Notes: generated from the sequence alone by a model not told the origin. Positions 1-9,192 are shown, counted from the first letter of the stretch. The stretch is DNA of 61,505 nt from Chloroflexota bacterium (GCA_030447745.1 JAUJOH010000001.1:125835-187339), one strand, 5' to 3'. Program-made: numbers and translations.

Positions 1-338
1 GCCGCGTCGGCCGTCGGCTCCGGGGCCGTCTGGGTCGCCGGCGGCTGCTCGATGTCCGACTCGCCTTGCAGCTGGCCTTCGGCGGCCGCCTCGTCCCGCG
101 TCGCCTCGGCTGCCTCGGCCCCATCCGGCTCGCCCGCGGCGACCGCGTCGATCTGGCGTGCGGTCACGGCGTCCGCGTGCGTCGCACCGTCCCCCTCGGC
201 GACGACGATCGACGGCGCGTCGTCCGGCGGCGCCTCGTCCGCTGGCGCGTCCTCCGGCGGCGCGTCGTCCGGCAGCGCGGTCTCGCCGTTCGCCGGCGCA
301 TCGGCAGCGACCACCTCGCCCCTCGGCTCGCGCTCCAC
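1..338 (-). CDS. N-terminal part of an acidic, Ala/Pro-rich protein of unknown function (runs off the left edge)
   Basis: A GTG start at 338 follows the stop of the 34-residue ORF by one base, and the frame stays open to the window edge (about 112 codons visible). The visible part is low complexity, rich in Ala, Asp, Glu and Pro, with repeated blocks of the type PPDDAP/PPEDAP. It has no hydrophobic stretch, so it looks like a disordered acidic N-terminal tail. Third codon positions are strongly G/C, as in neighbouring real genes. Spacing suggests it is the last visible member of the asd-to-yajQ gene string. I do not recognise the family because the folded part lies outside the window. It could be the tail of many proteins that carry acidic leaders. 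Confidence 0.55.
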   Translation of the reverse strand, partial: MEREPRGEVVAADAPANGETALPDDAPPEDAPADEAPPDDAPSIVVAEGDGATHADAVTARQIDAVAAGEPDGAEAAEATRDEAAAEGQLQGESDIEQPPATQTAPEPTADA

Positions 339-339
339 G

Positions 340-444
340 CTAGAAGACCACCGGGTAGGCGAAGGTCGAGAGCACGAGCCCGGCCACAACGACCACCGCG
401 ACGACGATCATGAGCAAGCGCGCGATCCGCGAGCCGGGCAGCAT
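340..444 (-). CDS. 34-residue single-pass membrane peptide
   Basis: An ATG at 444 opens a 34-codon frame ending in TAG at 340-342. The peptide starts MLPGSRIARLL and then runs as one hydrophobic Val/Ala/Leu segment of about 20 residues, ending in AYPVVF. It begins nine bases after the yajQ stop and ends one base before the GTG of the next gene, so the spacing fits an operon member. A GAGGGG purine run sits directly before the ATG, closer than usual for a ribosome binding site. Codon third positions are almost all G or C. No family is recognised. It could be a small membrane anchor or partner of a neighbour. A chance ORF cannot be excluded at this length. Confidence 0.5.
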   Translation of the reverse strand: MLPGSRIARLLMIVVAVVVVAGLVLSTFAYPVVF

Positions 445-453
445 CCCCTCAGC

Positions 454-945
454 CTAGCGGTAGTTCTGGAACTGGAGCGGGACCGCCTCGTCGAGCTCAC
501 GGAGTCGGGTGATCACCTTCTGCAGCTCGTCCTTGCTCTTGCCGGAGACCCGGACGGCATCACCCTGGATCTGCGACCTGACCTTCGGGAACTCGTCGCG
601 GATCAGCTTCTGGATCTTCTTCGCCAGCGTCTCATCCAGACCCTGGCGCAGCGCGATGGTCTGGCGGACCTTGTTGCCACCCGCAGGCTCGACCTTCCCC
701 CAGTCGAAGATCTTGAGCGACAGGTCGCGGCGAACGGCCTTGGACTGGATCAGGTCACGCACGGCGGTCGCGCGGAACTCGTCGTCGGTGACGAGGGTCA
801 GCTCGTCCCTGGCCTGCGTCAGATCGACGGTCACGCCCTTGAAGTCGTACCGCTGCTGCACCTCTCGACGAACCTGGTCGAGCGCGTTGCGCAGCTCCTG
901 TTCGTCGAACTCGCTGACGACGTCGAACGAGACCTCACCAGCCAT
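454..945 (-). CDS. yajQ: YajQ family nucleotide-binding protein
   Basis: The 163-residue protein has the length and pattern of the YajQ/UPF0234 family: MAGEVSFDVVSEFDEQEL at the start, then the KGV-VDL segment and a second ferredoxin-like half ending DEAVPLQFQNYR. The family has two tandem alpha/beta folds and binds nucleotides. Some members are cyclic di-GMP effectors that act with transcription factors, but that role is known only for a few species and is not shown here. The ATG at 945 directly abuts the stop of the Mur ligase gene, so the two are probably co-transcribed. Confidence 0.93.
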   Translation of the reverse strand: MAGEVSFDVVSEFDEQELRNALDQVRREVQQRYDFKGVTVDLTQARDELTLVTDDEFRATAVRDLIQSKAVRRDLSLKIFDWGKVEPAGGNKVRQTIALRQGLDETLAKKIQKLIRDEFPKVRSQIQGDAVRVSGKSKDELQKVITRLRELDEAVPLQFQNYR

Positions 946-2541
946 CTAGCCCTCCTCCAGCCGCTCCAGCAGTCGCTCGCCGATCCGGTAACTGCGACCG
1001 CCGCCCATGACGAGCACGGCGTCGCCCGGGCGGACCTCGCCGGCGAGCCAGTCCGCCGTGGCCTCGACGGAACCCGGAGCGGCGACCGGGCGATCGGGGC
1101 GCCGCCGGGCGATCGCCTCGGCGAGCCCGGCAGCCGACGCGATCGTCGTGTCGGGGTCACGGCCCGCCCAGATGTCGGCGATGGCCACGGCGTCCGCGGT
1201 GGCAAGGACCTCGGCAAACGCGTCGAGCAGGGCGGCCGTCCGATGGTACGTCAGCGGCTCGTACACCGCCCACACGCGCCGCCCGGGCTCGCGCTGGCGC
1301 ACCGCGGCGAGCGTCGCGCGGATGGCGGTCGGGTGGTGCCCGTAGTCGTCGTAGACGGCGACGCCCCCTGCCTCGCCCTTGCGCTCGAGCCGGCGGCCAA
1401 CGCCGCCGAAGCTCGCCAGCCCGGCGACGATCGCCTCCGGCGGGACGCCGAGGGCCGCCGCGGCGCCCGCAACGCCGAGGGCGTTCGCGGCGTTGTGCCG
1501 GCCCGCGGTGGGGAGTCGCGCAACTCGCTCGCCCGAGCCCGGCAGCCCCTCCACGGCGAGCGTCGTCCCGGCCGGGTCCGTCGCCGTTACCCGACCGATG
1601 AGCGGGCTGGCGCGGCCCAGGGCGGTGCCGTACCGCTCGCCGATCGTCGCGGGCGCGGCTGCAAGGCTGCGCGATCGCTGGTCGACGAGCGCCGTCGCGA
1701 TGAGCCGTCCCGGCCAGTCCGCGAGCCGGGCGACTAGCTCCGCCACGCCGGCGTCCGCGACATTGGCGACGAGGACCGGCGGTTGCAGCTGGTCAGCGGT
1801 GCCGGTTCGGTCGGCAGCAACCGGCTCGGCGGCGGCGCGGAGCCACCGCTCGAACGCCGCCACCACGTCCGCCCGGTCCCGGAACACGTCCGGGTGATCC
1901 CACTCCGCGGAGGTGAGGACCGCGATCGCCGGCCGGTAGGCGTCGAAGTTGCCCGCGTATTCGTCGGCCTCGACGACGAACGCCGGGCCACCGCCCCACC
2001 GCGCCGTGGCCGCAAGCTCGCCGGTCACCGCGACCGGGAGAAGTGCGCCGACGAACGCCGACGGGTCTGCGCCGGCCGCCACGAGGACGTGGACGAGCCA
2101 GCCCGCGGTCGTGCTCTTGCCGTGCGTCCCGGCCACCCCCACGAGCGTCCGTCCCGCCGCGGCATCCGCGACGACCTGCTGCCAGGGCTCGACCGGGATG
2201 GCCAGCCGGCGGGCGGCCTCCAGCTCGGGATGCCGTGGGTCGATCGCCGTGAGGGCCTTGCTGACGGCGAGCCGGTCCGGGCATCCGCCGCTCTCCACGT
2301 GCGCAGGGTCGTGGGTCCAGGCGAGCGGGATGCCGGCCCGCTCGAGCGGCGCGGTGTAGGCCGACGGTCCCCCGGCGTCGCAGCCGCTCGCGTCGGCACC
2401 CGCGTGGTGCGCCAGGAGCGCGGCAGCGGACGCACCGGCGCCCGCGACGCCGACGACGTGGATCCCCTCTCCGGGCCGGATCGACCTCGCTGCCCGGCCC
2501 GGAGCAAGACCGTGTCCGATCGCGGCTCCGTGATCGGTCAC
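946..2541 (-). CDS. murC: Mur ligase, UDP-N-acetylmuramate-amino acid ligase type (MurC/Mpl-like)
   Basis: This is a 531-residue three-domain Mur ligase. The N-terminal Rossmann segment has GVAGAGASA near residue 31. The ATP-binding P-loop GTHGKST lies near residue 138. An EADEYAGNF segment and a DHPDVF segment follow in the central domain. The C-terminal domain carries DDYGHHPTAI, the MurC/Mpl signature for the UDP-MurNAc substrate. It should add the first amino acid (MurC) or a recycled peptide (Mpl) to UDP-MurNAc in the cytoplasm. The ADEY and AEWDHPDVF parts resemble Mpl, while the HHPTAI and late RT motifs fit MurC, so the exact substrate is uncertain. The start is GTG, 13 bases after the cinA stop. 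No other dcw-cluster genes are nearby. Confidence 0.78.
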   Translation of the reverse strand: MTDHGAAIGHGLAPGRAARSIRPGEGIHVVGVAGAGASAAALLAHHAGADASGCDAGGPSAYTAPLERAGIPLAWTHDPAHVESGGCPDRLAVSKALTAIDPRHPELEAARRLAIPVEPWQQVVADAAAGRTLVGVAGTHGKSTTAGWLVHVLVAAGADPSAFVGALLPVAVTGELAATARWGGGPAFVVEADEYAGNFDAYRPAIAVLTSAEWDHPDVFRDRADVVAAFERWLRAAAEPVAADRTGTADQLQPPVLVANVADAGVAELVARLADWPGRLIATALVDQRSRSLAAAPATIGERYGTALGRASPLIGRVTATDPAGTTLAVEGLPGSGERVARLPTAGRHNAANALGVAGAAAALGVPPEAIVAGLASFGGVGRRLERKGEAGGVAVYDDYGHHPTAIRATLAAVRQREPGRRVWAVYEPLTYHRTAALLDAFAEVLATADAVAIADIWAGRDPDTTIASAAGLAEAIARRRPDRPVAAPGSVEATADWLAGEVRPGDAVLVMGGGRSYRIGERLLERLEEG

Positions 2542-2554
2542 GCCGCCGCGGGCG

Positions 2555-3154
2555 TCATCGATCGACCCGGTCGAGCAACAGCGCGAGGGCCGCCTCGGCG
2601 CCGAGTGCCTTGTTCGCCGTTCGGTCGCCCGTCCAGCGGAAGCGCCGGACGTCGGCGCCGGTGCCGTCCGCGACGGCCACGTACGTCAGGCCGACCGGCT
2701 TCTCGTCGGTCCCGCCGCCGGGTCCTGCGATGCCGGTCACGGCGACGGCCACGTCGACGCGGAAGGCCGCGCGCGCGCCGACGGCCATGGCACGCGCCGT
2801 CTGCGCGCTCACTGCGCCGTGTCCATCGAGCACGTCCGGTGGCACGTCGAGCAGCCGCACCTTCCCGTCGTCGGCGTAACTGACGACCCCGCCGCGGAAG
2901 TAGCCGGACGATCCCGCCACCTCGGTGATGCCGTGGGCGACGAGGCCGCCGGTGCACGACTCCGCCGTCGCCACGGTCAGCCCGCGCGCGAGGCACACGG
3001 CCTGCAGCCGCTGGGCCAGGTCAACCAGGCGCTCGACGGTGCCCGTTCCCTCACCACTCGCATCGGGGACGGGCCCGGTTGCCGCCCGCGCGGCAACATC
3101 GGTTCGCGCCTCTGCTCGCGGGTCGCGGCGGTCGTGCCGCTCGCCCTCGGTCAC
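2555..3154 (-). CDS. cinA: CinA C-terminal domain protein, nicotinamide-nucleotide amidase (PncC)
   Basis: The frame encodes about 199 residues. From residue 41 on it matches the CinA C-terminal amidase: LTVATAESCTGGLVAHGIT, then VVSYADDGKVRLL, then the AVTGIAGPGGGTDEKPVG loop, ending RTANKALGAEAALALL. This family deamidates nicotinamide mononucleotide in NAD recycling. The N-terminal molybdopterin-binding-like half of long CinA proteins is absent. I chose the GTG at 3154 because it overlaps the ftsK stop as GTGA, the coupling pattern used throughout the window. A later GTG about 40 codons in is possible. The first 40 residues are polar and unconserved. Confidence 0.88.
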   Translation of the reverse strand: MTEGERHDRRDPRAEARTDVAARAATGPVPDASGEGTGTVERLVDLAQRLQAVCLARGLTVATAESCTGGLVAHGITEVAGSSGYFRGGVVSYADDGKVRLLDVPPDVLDGHGAVSAQTARAMAVGARAAFRVDVAVAVTGIAGPGGGTDEKPVGLTYVAVADGTGADVRRFRWTGDRTANKALGAEAALALLLDRVDR

Positions 3155-5562
3155 CCGCCGGTCACGTCCGGACCGTCGATCTCGGCCTGCGAGCGGAACC
3201 AGTTCTCCGGCCCGTAGACCTGGCGGGGTGTCGCCGGGTTGCGCGGGTCCTGGGGGCTCACGATCCCATACCGCTCGAGCTCGTCCATCACGCGGCTCGC
3301 GCGCGCGAACCCGAGCTTCAGCTTGGTCTGGAGCATCGACGTGCTCGCCCGCTGTGTCGTCGTGACGAGCTCCGCGGCCGGGATCGTCATCTCGTCGACG
3401 CCGAGCGGCCGGAGCCATCCGAACTGACCGGCGTCGGCGCCCGCATCCTCCGCGTCGGCGAAGGCGAGGATGCCCTCGTCGTAGAAGGTCCGATCGCCGG
3501 TCTGCTCGAGCCAGTAGCTCGTCACGTCGGCGACCTCGCGGTCGCTGACGAAGACGCCCTGCATCCGGACCGGTCGCGGCAGGTCGACCGGCTGGTAGAG
3601 CATGTCGCCGCGGCCGATCAGATCCTCGGCCCCGGGCGCGTCCAGGACGGTGCGCGAGTCGACCATCGAGGACATCGCGAACGCGATTCGCGACGGCACG
3701 TTGGCCTTGATCAGACCGGTCACCACGTTGACCGACGGCCGCTGCGTCGCGAGCACGAGATGGATCCCGACGGCGCGCGCCTTCTGCGCGATCTTGACGA
3801 CCGCGTCCTCCACCTTCCGGCCCTCGCGCATGATCAGGTCGGCGAGCTCATCGATGATCAGCACGATGTAGGGCATCGGCTCGCCGTCGTCTGCACCGGC
3901 ACGGACGTTGAAGCCGGCGATGTTCCGGACGCCGTGCGCGGCCAGGAGCTTGTAGCGCTCCTCCATCTCGCGGACGGCCCAGTTGAGCGCAGCCTTCGCC
4001 CGCTCGGGCTCGGTGATCACCGGCACGAGCAGATGCGGCAGGCCGTTGTAGGCGGCGAGCTCGACGCGCTTCAGGTCCATCAGGATCATGCGCACCTCGG
4101 TCGGCCGGGCCCGCATCAGGAGGCTGGTGATCAGCGCGTTGACGCAGACGCTCTTGCCCGAGCCCGTCGCGCCGGCGATGAGCAGGTGGGGCATCTTGGC
4201 CAGGTCGACGGCGAAGGCTGTGCCGGACACGTCACGCCCCAGTGCGAACGTCAGCGGGCTGGTCGCGCCGAGCATCCTGCTCTCCTCCACGAACGGCCGG
4301 AACCCGACCATCTCACGGACCTGGTTCGGGATCTCGATCCCGATGACGTCCTTGCCCGGGATCGGCGCCTCGATCCGGATCGACCGGGCGGCGAGCGCCA
4401 TCGCCAGGTCGTCCGCGACGGCCTCGATCCGCGACACCTTCACGTGGTGCTCCGGGCGGACCTCGTACTGCGTGACGACCGGCCCGCTGTTCCACTGGGT
4501 GACCTTGGCCGGGATCGAGAAGCTGAGCAGCTTCTCCTCGATCCGCCGCTTGTTCTTCTCGTGGTCGATGCCGGGGCCGGGGTGGCTGGCGGGTCGCGGC
4601 TCGAGGACGTCGATCGGCGGAAGCTGCCAGTCGATCGCGGTGAGCGACTCGAGCGGGCTCGGCTCGTCACCGCCGACCACGGCGCTGGCTCGTGCGACCG
4701 CAGCGGCACCGGAGCCGGACGGCCCGCCGTCCGACTGGCCGGTCCAGACGGTCTGGCTGACCGGCGCCTGGCCACCCCGCGGGGCCGGCTCGTCGAGGAT
4801 GCTCAGGCGCCCGGTCTCGGACCCGTTGCCGATCTCGCCGCCGGTCGCCACGGCGGCTGCCGGACCGTCGCCGCGCACCGGAGCCACGACCGGCGACCGG
4901 CCCGCTCCGGCCGTCCGCGACCCGTTTCGCGGCGCCGGCCGCTCCTCGCCCTGGCGGCGGACCGACGCGGCCGCGGTCGCGCCGAACCAGCGGGCCGTGC
5001 CCGTGACAGGGCGGAGGAGCTGCTTGAGCTGGAGGTTGAACGCGAGCAGCAGGCCGGCGATGGAGATGCCGGCGAGCAGCACGACGGCCCCCGGTGCCGT
5101 GATGAGCGGCGGCAGCACGGAGCCGAAGAACCGGCCGATCCGCCCGCCGGTATACGGTCCGAAGAACGGTCCGACGATGTCGACGATGCCGAGCAGCCCG
5201 GCGTAGCCGAGCGCCGCCCCGAGCAGCGTCAGGCCCCAGCCGCTGTGTGGGTGGCGGCCCGGGCCCCACTCGACGTACCACCCGGACGCGAGGAGGATGA
5301 ACGGGAGCAGCCAGCGGACGCTGCCGAACCACGGCCCCACGGACCCGATCCACCAGTCGGTGAGCGCGCCACGTCCGGGCAGCACCAGCGCGATCAGTGT
5401 CACGGCTCCGAGGACGAGGAGCACGATCCCGACGATCGACCGGGCGACGTCCGGGTTGATCGCGCCGAGCTTGAGGCTCGGCAGCTCGAAGCCGCTGCGG
5501 CGACGGCTGCGCGAGCCGGCGCGGGACGCGCGGCGCGTTGCGGGACGGGTCGTTCTGGCCAT
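3151..5562 (-). CDS. ftsK: FtsK/SpoIIIE DNA translocase
   Basis: The 803-residue protein has four hydrophobic segments in residues 40-180, a Pro/Gly/Ala-rich linker to about residue 300, and a C-terminal motor. Walker A is GATGSGKS at 464-471, followed by LMDLKRVEL and the Walker B segment VLIIDELADLIM. The last 70 residues form the gamma winged helix (STSMLQTKLKLGFARASR), which reads oriented chromosomal motifs. It is a membrane-anchored hexameric pump for chromosome dimer resolution and septal DNA clearance. The ATG at 5562 starts two bases after the RNase J stop. The protein is shorter than E. coli FtsK because the linker is short, as is common outside Proteobacteria. Confidence 0.97.
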   Translation of the reverse strand: MARTTRPATRRASRAGSRSRRRSGFELPSLKLGAINPDVARSIVGIVLLVLGAVTLIALVLPGRGALTDWWIGSVGPWFGSVRWLLPFILLASGWYVEWGPGRHPHSGWGLTLLGAALGYAGLLGIVDIVGPFFGPYTGGRIGRFFGSVLPPLITAPGAVVLLAGISIAGLLLAFNLQLKQLLRPVTGTARWFGATAAASVRRQGEERPAPRNGSRTAGAGRSPVVAPVRGDGPAAAVATGGEIGNGSETGRLSILDEPAPRGGQAPVSQTVWTGQSDGGPSGSGAAAVARASAVVGGDEPSPLESLTAIDWQLPPIDVLEPRPASHPGPGIDHEKNKRRIEEKLLSFSIPAKVTQWNSGPVVTQYEVRPEHHVKVSRIEAVADDLAMALAARSIRIEAPIPGKDVIGIEIPNQVREMVGFRPFVEESRMLGATSPLTFALGRDVSGTAFAVDLAKMPHLLIAGATGSGKSVCVNALITSLLMRARPTEVRMILMDLKRVELAAYNGLPHLLVPVITEPERAKAALNWAVREMEERYKLLAAHGVRNIAGFNVRAGADDGEPMPYIVLIIDELADLIMREGRKVEDAVVKIAQKARAVGIHLVLATQRPSVNVVTGLIKANVPSRIAFAMSSMVDSRTVLDAPGAEDLIGRGDMLYQPVDLPRPVRMQGVFVSDREVADVTSYWLEQTGDRTFYDEGILAFADAEDAGADAGQFGWLRPLGVDEMTIPAAELVTTTQRASTSMLQTKLKLGFARASRVMDELERYGIVSPQDPRNPATPRQVYGPENWFRSQAEIDGPDVTGG

Positions 5563-5563
5563 C

Positions 5564-7230
5564 CTAGACCTCGACGACCACCGGGAAGACCATCGGCCGG
5601 CGCTTGGTCTGCTCGTACAGGTAGCGGCTCACGCCGTCCTTGATCTGGCTCTTCACGAGCGCGATCTCGCTGATGTGGTCGCCCGGCGTGTCGATTGCCT
5701 TGATGATCCGCTCGATCGCCTCGTCCATGATCGGGTCGCGCTCGTTGAGATGGACGAAGCCGCGGGTCACGATCTCCGGCCGGCCGACGACCGACCCCGT
5801 CTGCTTGTCGACGGTGACCACGATCATGAACATCCCGTCGCTGGCCAGGGAGCGCCGGTCGCGGAGGACGATCTCGCCGACATCCCCGACCGACAGGCCG
5901 TCGACGAAGACGTACCCGGCGGGCACTGGCTGGCCGCGCCGTGCCGTGCCGTCCTCGGCGATCTCGATCGGCGTCCCGTTCTCGATGATGAACACGTTCT
6001 CGGCCGGGACCCCGGTCTCGATCGCGAGGCGCCCGTGCTGGACCTGCATCCGGAACTCCCCGTGGATCGGGATGAAGTGGGTCGGCTTCGTGAGCCCGAG
6101 CATGAGCTTCAGCTCTTCCTGGCTCGCGTGACCCGAGACGCGCGCACGGCGGATGGTGTGGTAGTAGACGTTCGCACCGGCCTTGAACAGGTTGTCGATC
6201 GTCCGCGCCACGTACTCCTCGTTGCCGGGGATCGGGCTGGCCGACACGATGACGGTGTCCCCGGGCTGGATCTCGACGAACCGGTGGTCGCGGTTGGCCA
6301 TCCGGGCGAGGCCGGACATCGGCTCCCCTGGGCGCCGGTCGTGGCGATGACGAGCTTGTCGTCCGGAACGTCGTTGATGCGGTCCTTGCCGACGAGCCGC
6401 GACGGGTCGAAGCGGAGGTACCCGAGTTCGGTCGCGATCCGCGAGTTCTGCTCCATCGAGCGGCCGATGATCGCGACCTGGCGCTCGAACGTCGCCGCCG
6501 CGTCGAGCACCTGCTGGAGCCGGGCGATGTTGCTCGCGAAGGTGGCCACGATGACCCGGCCTTCGAGCGGCTCCATGATCTCGCGGAACGCCTCGCCGAC
6601 CGTCCGCTCGGACGGCGTGTAGCCGGGGTTCTCGGCCCGCGTCGAATCGGACAGGAGGCACACCACGCCCTCCTCACCGAGACGGGCGAGGATCGCGAAG
6701 TCGCTGAGCTTTCCGTCGACGGGCGTGTGGTCGAACTTGAAGTCGCCGGTGTGGACGACGGTCCCGACCGGCGTCCGAAGCGCGATGCCCATCGCGTCCG
6801 GAATCGAGTGACCGATGCGGAACGTGAGCACGCCGAAGGGACCGATCTGGAGCTCGTCGCCGGGCTCCATCGCGATCAGCGGGTTGTTGTGGAGCTTGTG
6901 CTCCTTGATCTTGTTGCCCAGGAGCCCGCGGGCGAGCGTCGACGCGTAGACGGGCACGCCCGGGAACTCCGGCAGCACGTACGGCAGCGCGCCCACGTGG
7001 TCCTCGTGCGCGTGCGTGATCAGGAACGCCTTGACGTTCCCGCGACGCTCGCGGAGATAGGTGATGTCCGGGATGACGAGGTCGACGCCGAACATCTCCT
7101 CGTCCGGGAACATCAGCCCGCAGTCGATCACGACGATCTCGTCGCCGTATTCGAACACGTACATGTTCTTGCCGATCTCGCCCACGCCGCCGAGCGGGAT
7201 GATGCGGAGGGGATGGTTGGGTCCTGGCAT
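5564..7230 (-). CDS. rnj: Ribonuclease J (frame broken once)
   Basis: The first part reads PLGGVGEIGKNMYV, then the metallo-beta-lactamase motif HAHEDH at residues 73-78, SDSTRAENPGYTPSE and GRSMEQNSRIA. The second part, in the next frame, gives EPMSGLARMANRDH, GHASQEELKLML and the C-terminal domain ending FPVVVEV. The two join at a GGGG run (plus-strand CCCC 6325-6328), where RNase J normally reads TTGAQGEPMSGLARMA. One missing G explains the shift. Restored length is about 556 residues, the normal size. RNase J is an endo- and 5'-3' exoribonuclease for mRNA decay and 16S maturation. The ATG is at 7230 and the stop is at 5564, just before ftsK. Confidence 0.93.
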
Positions 7231-7252
7231 CGTGGTCCTGTCGCTGGGCGGC

Positions 7253-8092
7253 CTAGAAGAGGCCGAGCTGGTCGTCGGGATCGACGGGCGACGGAACCAT
7301 CGGAGACGGGTCAGGCGGGCGCGGGGGCGGGACGGTCGGAGAGACCGGGTGTGTCGCCGGGTCCGGCCGAGTCACGGGCCGCGCGTCAACGGCGAGGGCG
7401 ACACCGCGCGGCTCGGTGGCGGCCCCGGGCGCCGCCGTTGTTGCCGCGAACACGTCGGCCGCAGGCTCGGCGGCCCGAGGATTGACCGCGGCGCGCGCCC
7501 GCCGCGCGCGGGACGCCTCGAGCGCCGCCGGAACCCCGGCAACGTCCTCGTACGAGGCGCGTTCGATCGCCGGCGTCCGCAGTGCCGCGGCCGGGTGGTA
7601 GAGGGCGTACACGGAGGCGTCGCGGGCGCCGGTGGCCGGATCGGCCGGCCGGACCGTGCCGTGCGCGTCGGAGATCCGGGCGCCGGGCATGAACCGGCCC
7701 ATCGAATGCCGGCCGAGCGTCACGATGAGGGCCGGATCGAGCGCCTCGAGCTGGCGGCGGAGGTAGGGCTGGCAGGCGGCGATCTCGTCCGGCTGCGGGT
7801 CCCGGTTGTCCGGCGGCCGGCACTTGACGACGTTCGTGATGTACACCTCGTCGCGTCGCCAGTCGATGGACCCGAGGAGCTTGACCAGCAGGTCGCCCGC
7901 CCGGCCGACGAACGGCCGGCCGAGGCGGTCCTCGTTGAAGCCGGGCCCCTCGCCCACGAAGACGACCTCCGTGTCCGGGTGGCCCTCGCCGGGAACGGCG
8001 TTCGTGCGCGACCGGTGGAGCCGACAGCGAGTGCAGGCCCGGACCTCGTCGGCGATCGCCTCGAGCGCCGCTCGGCGCTCGGCGTGGGTCAC
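7253..8092 (-). CDS. udg: Family 4 uracil-DNA glycosylase with a proline-rich tail ending in QLGLF
   Basis: Residues 1-195 match the iron-sulfur UDG family. Four cysteines fit a 4Fe-4S cluster: C20 and C23 (CTRC), C91 (KCRPPDNR) and C107. The active-site loop is GEGPGFNED and the late motif is HPAAAL. The enzyme excises uracil from DNA in base excision repair. Family members are usually about 200 residues. Here about 85 extra residues are Ala/Pro-rich and disordered, and they finish with DDQLGLF at the C-terminus, which resembles the sliding-clamp binding consensus QL(S/D)LF. The GTG start overlaps the asd stop as GTGA. Confidence 0.92.
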   Translation of the reverse strand: MTHAERRAALEAIADEVRACTRCRLHRSRTNAVPGEGHPDTEVVFVGEGPGFNEDRLGRPFVGRAGDLLVKLLGSIDWRRDEVYITNVVKCRPPDNRDPQPDEIAACQPYLRRQLEALDPALIVTLGRHSMGRFMPGARISDAHGTVRPADPATGARDASVYALYHPAAALRTPAIERASYEDVAGVPAALEASRARRARAAVNPRAAEPAADVFAATTAAPGAATEPRGVALAVDARPVTRPDPATHPVSPTVPPPRPPDPSPMVPSPVDPDDQLGLF

Positions 8093-9192
8093 GGACCGCC
8101 CCCGCCCACCCCGGCTGTGGCCCGCGCCGGCTCGCGCTCCGACGCACTCGCCCGGCTGGACGCCGACGGGAGCCAGTCGCGCTCAACAAGCTTCTCCGCG
8201 ATCTCGACGGCGTTCGTCGCGGCGCCCTTGCGGAGGTTGTCGCTGACGATCCAGAACGCGATCCCCCGATCACCGGGTATTGACCGGTCGTGACGGACCC
8301 GACCGACGAAGATCTCGTCCTTCCCGGCGGCTTCGGCCGCCAGCGGGTAGGCGTGCGACGCCGGATCGTCCTGGACGACAACGCCGGGCACCGCGCCGAA
8401 CAGCTCGCGCGCGCGTTCCGGAGTCAACGACTCGACCGTCTCGACGTGGACCGCCTCCGAATGGCTGACGAAGACCGGGATCCGTACGGCCGTGCAGGAG
8501 ATACGCAGGTCTGGCAGGTGGAGGATCTTGCGGCTCTCCGTGACGACCTTCCACTCCTCCTTCGTGTAGCCGTTCGGGAGGAAGACGTCGATCTCCGGCA
8601 GCGCGTTGAATGCGATGGGGTGCGGGTAGACGGCCGCCTGCTTCGGCTCCCCCGCGACGTGGGCCCGGATCTGGTCCTCGAGCTCCCGGATCGCGTCCGC
8701 GCCGGTGCCGGAGACCGACTGGTACGTGTCGACCACGACGCGCTCGATGCCGACCGAGTCGCGAAGCGCCATCAGCACCGGCGCGAGCTGCATCGTCGAG
8801 CAGTTGGGGTTGGCGACGATCCCCTCGTGCCACGCCAGGTCGTCCGGGTTGACCTGGCTCACGACGAGCGGGACATCCTCGTCCATGCGCCAGGCGCTGG
8901 AGTTGTCGATGACCGTGGCACCGCGGGCGGCGGCCTCGGGGGCGAGCGCGCTGGAGACGTCGCCACCGGCCGAGAAGAGCGCGATATCGACTCCGTCGAA
9001 CGCGTCGGGGACGGCCTCGCCGATCTCGATCGTGCGCTCCGCCACCTCGACCGTCCGACGGGCAGAGCGGCCCGATGCCAGGAGACGCAGCTCGCCGACG
9101 GGGAAGTCGCGCTCGGTGAGGACCTCGATCATCGTCCGCCCGACGACGCCGGTGGCGCCAACGACCGCGACGGTGAGGGATCGGGGGGTCAT
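8089..9192 (-). CDS. asd: Aspartate-semialdehyde dehydrogenase
   Basis: The 367-residue NADP-dependent enzyme starts with VAVVGATGVVGRTMIEVL and has the catalytic cysteine in ANPNCST at residue 131. TYQSVSGTGADAI, SCTAVRIPV and a late histidine-containing segment follow. It reduces aspartyl phosphate to the semialdehyde for lysine, threonine, methionine and diaminopimelate. A 30-residue Ser/Ala/Glu tail is extra. The ATG at 9192 lies about 40 bases after a probable TSS of the extended -10 box at 9239-9247, making this the head of the asd-udg-rnj-ftsK-cinA-murC-yajQ string. Confidence 0.96.
   Translation of the reverse strand: MTPRSLTVAVVGATGVVGRTMIEVLTERDFPVGELRLLASGRSARRTVEVAERTIEIGEAVPDAFDGVDIALFSAGGDVSSALAPEAAARGATVIDNSSAWRMDEDVPLVVSQVNPDDLAWHEGIVANPNCSTMQLAPVLMALRDSVGIERVVVDTYQSVSGTGADAIRELEDQIRAHVAGEPKQAAVYPHPIAFNALPEIDVFLPNGYTKEEWKVVTESRKILHLPDLRISCTAVRIPVFVSHSEAVHVETVESLTPERARELFGAVPGVVVQDDPASHAYPLAAEAAGKDEIFVGRVRHDRSIPGDRGIAFWIVSDNLRKGAATNAVEIAEKLVERDWLPSASSRASASEREPARATAGVGGGGP

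Noticed and set aside
52-1737. Very long plus-strand ORFs opposite minus-strand genes (also 3079-5643, 8705-11851, 16669-18633, 31461-33374, 48515-50563)
   Set aside because: They are antisense shadows of G/C-rich genes. Their Arg/Gly/Ala/Pro-rich translations have no domain motifs, and the minus strand carries clear families.
6320-6335. Programmed frameshift in RNase J or pnp
   Set aside because: No slippery heptamer, no downstream structure and no known recoding in these families. Many other genes here have similar one-base faults.
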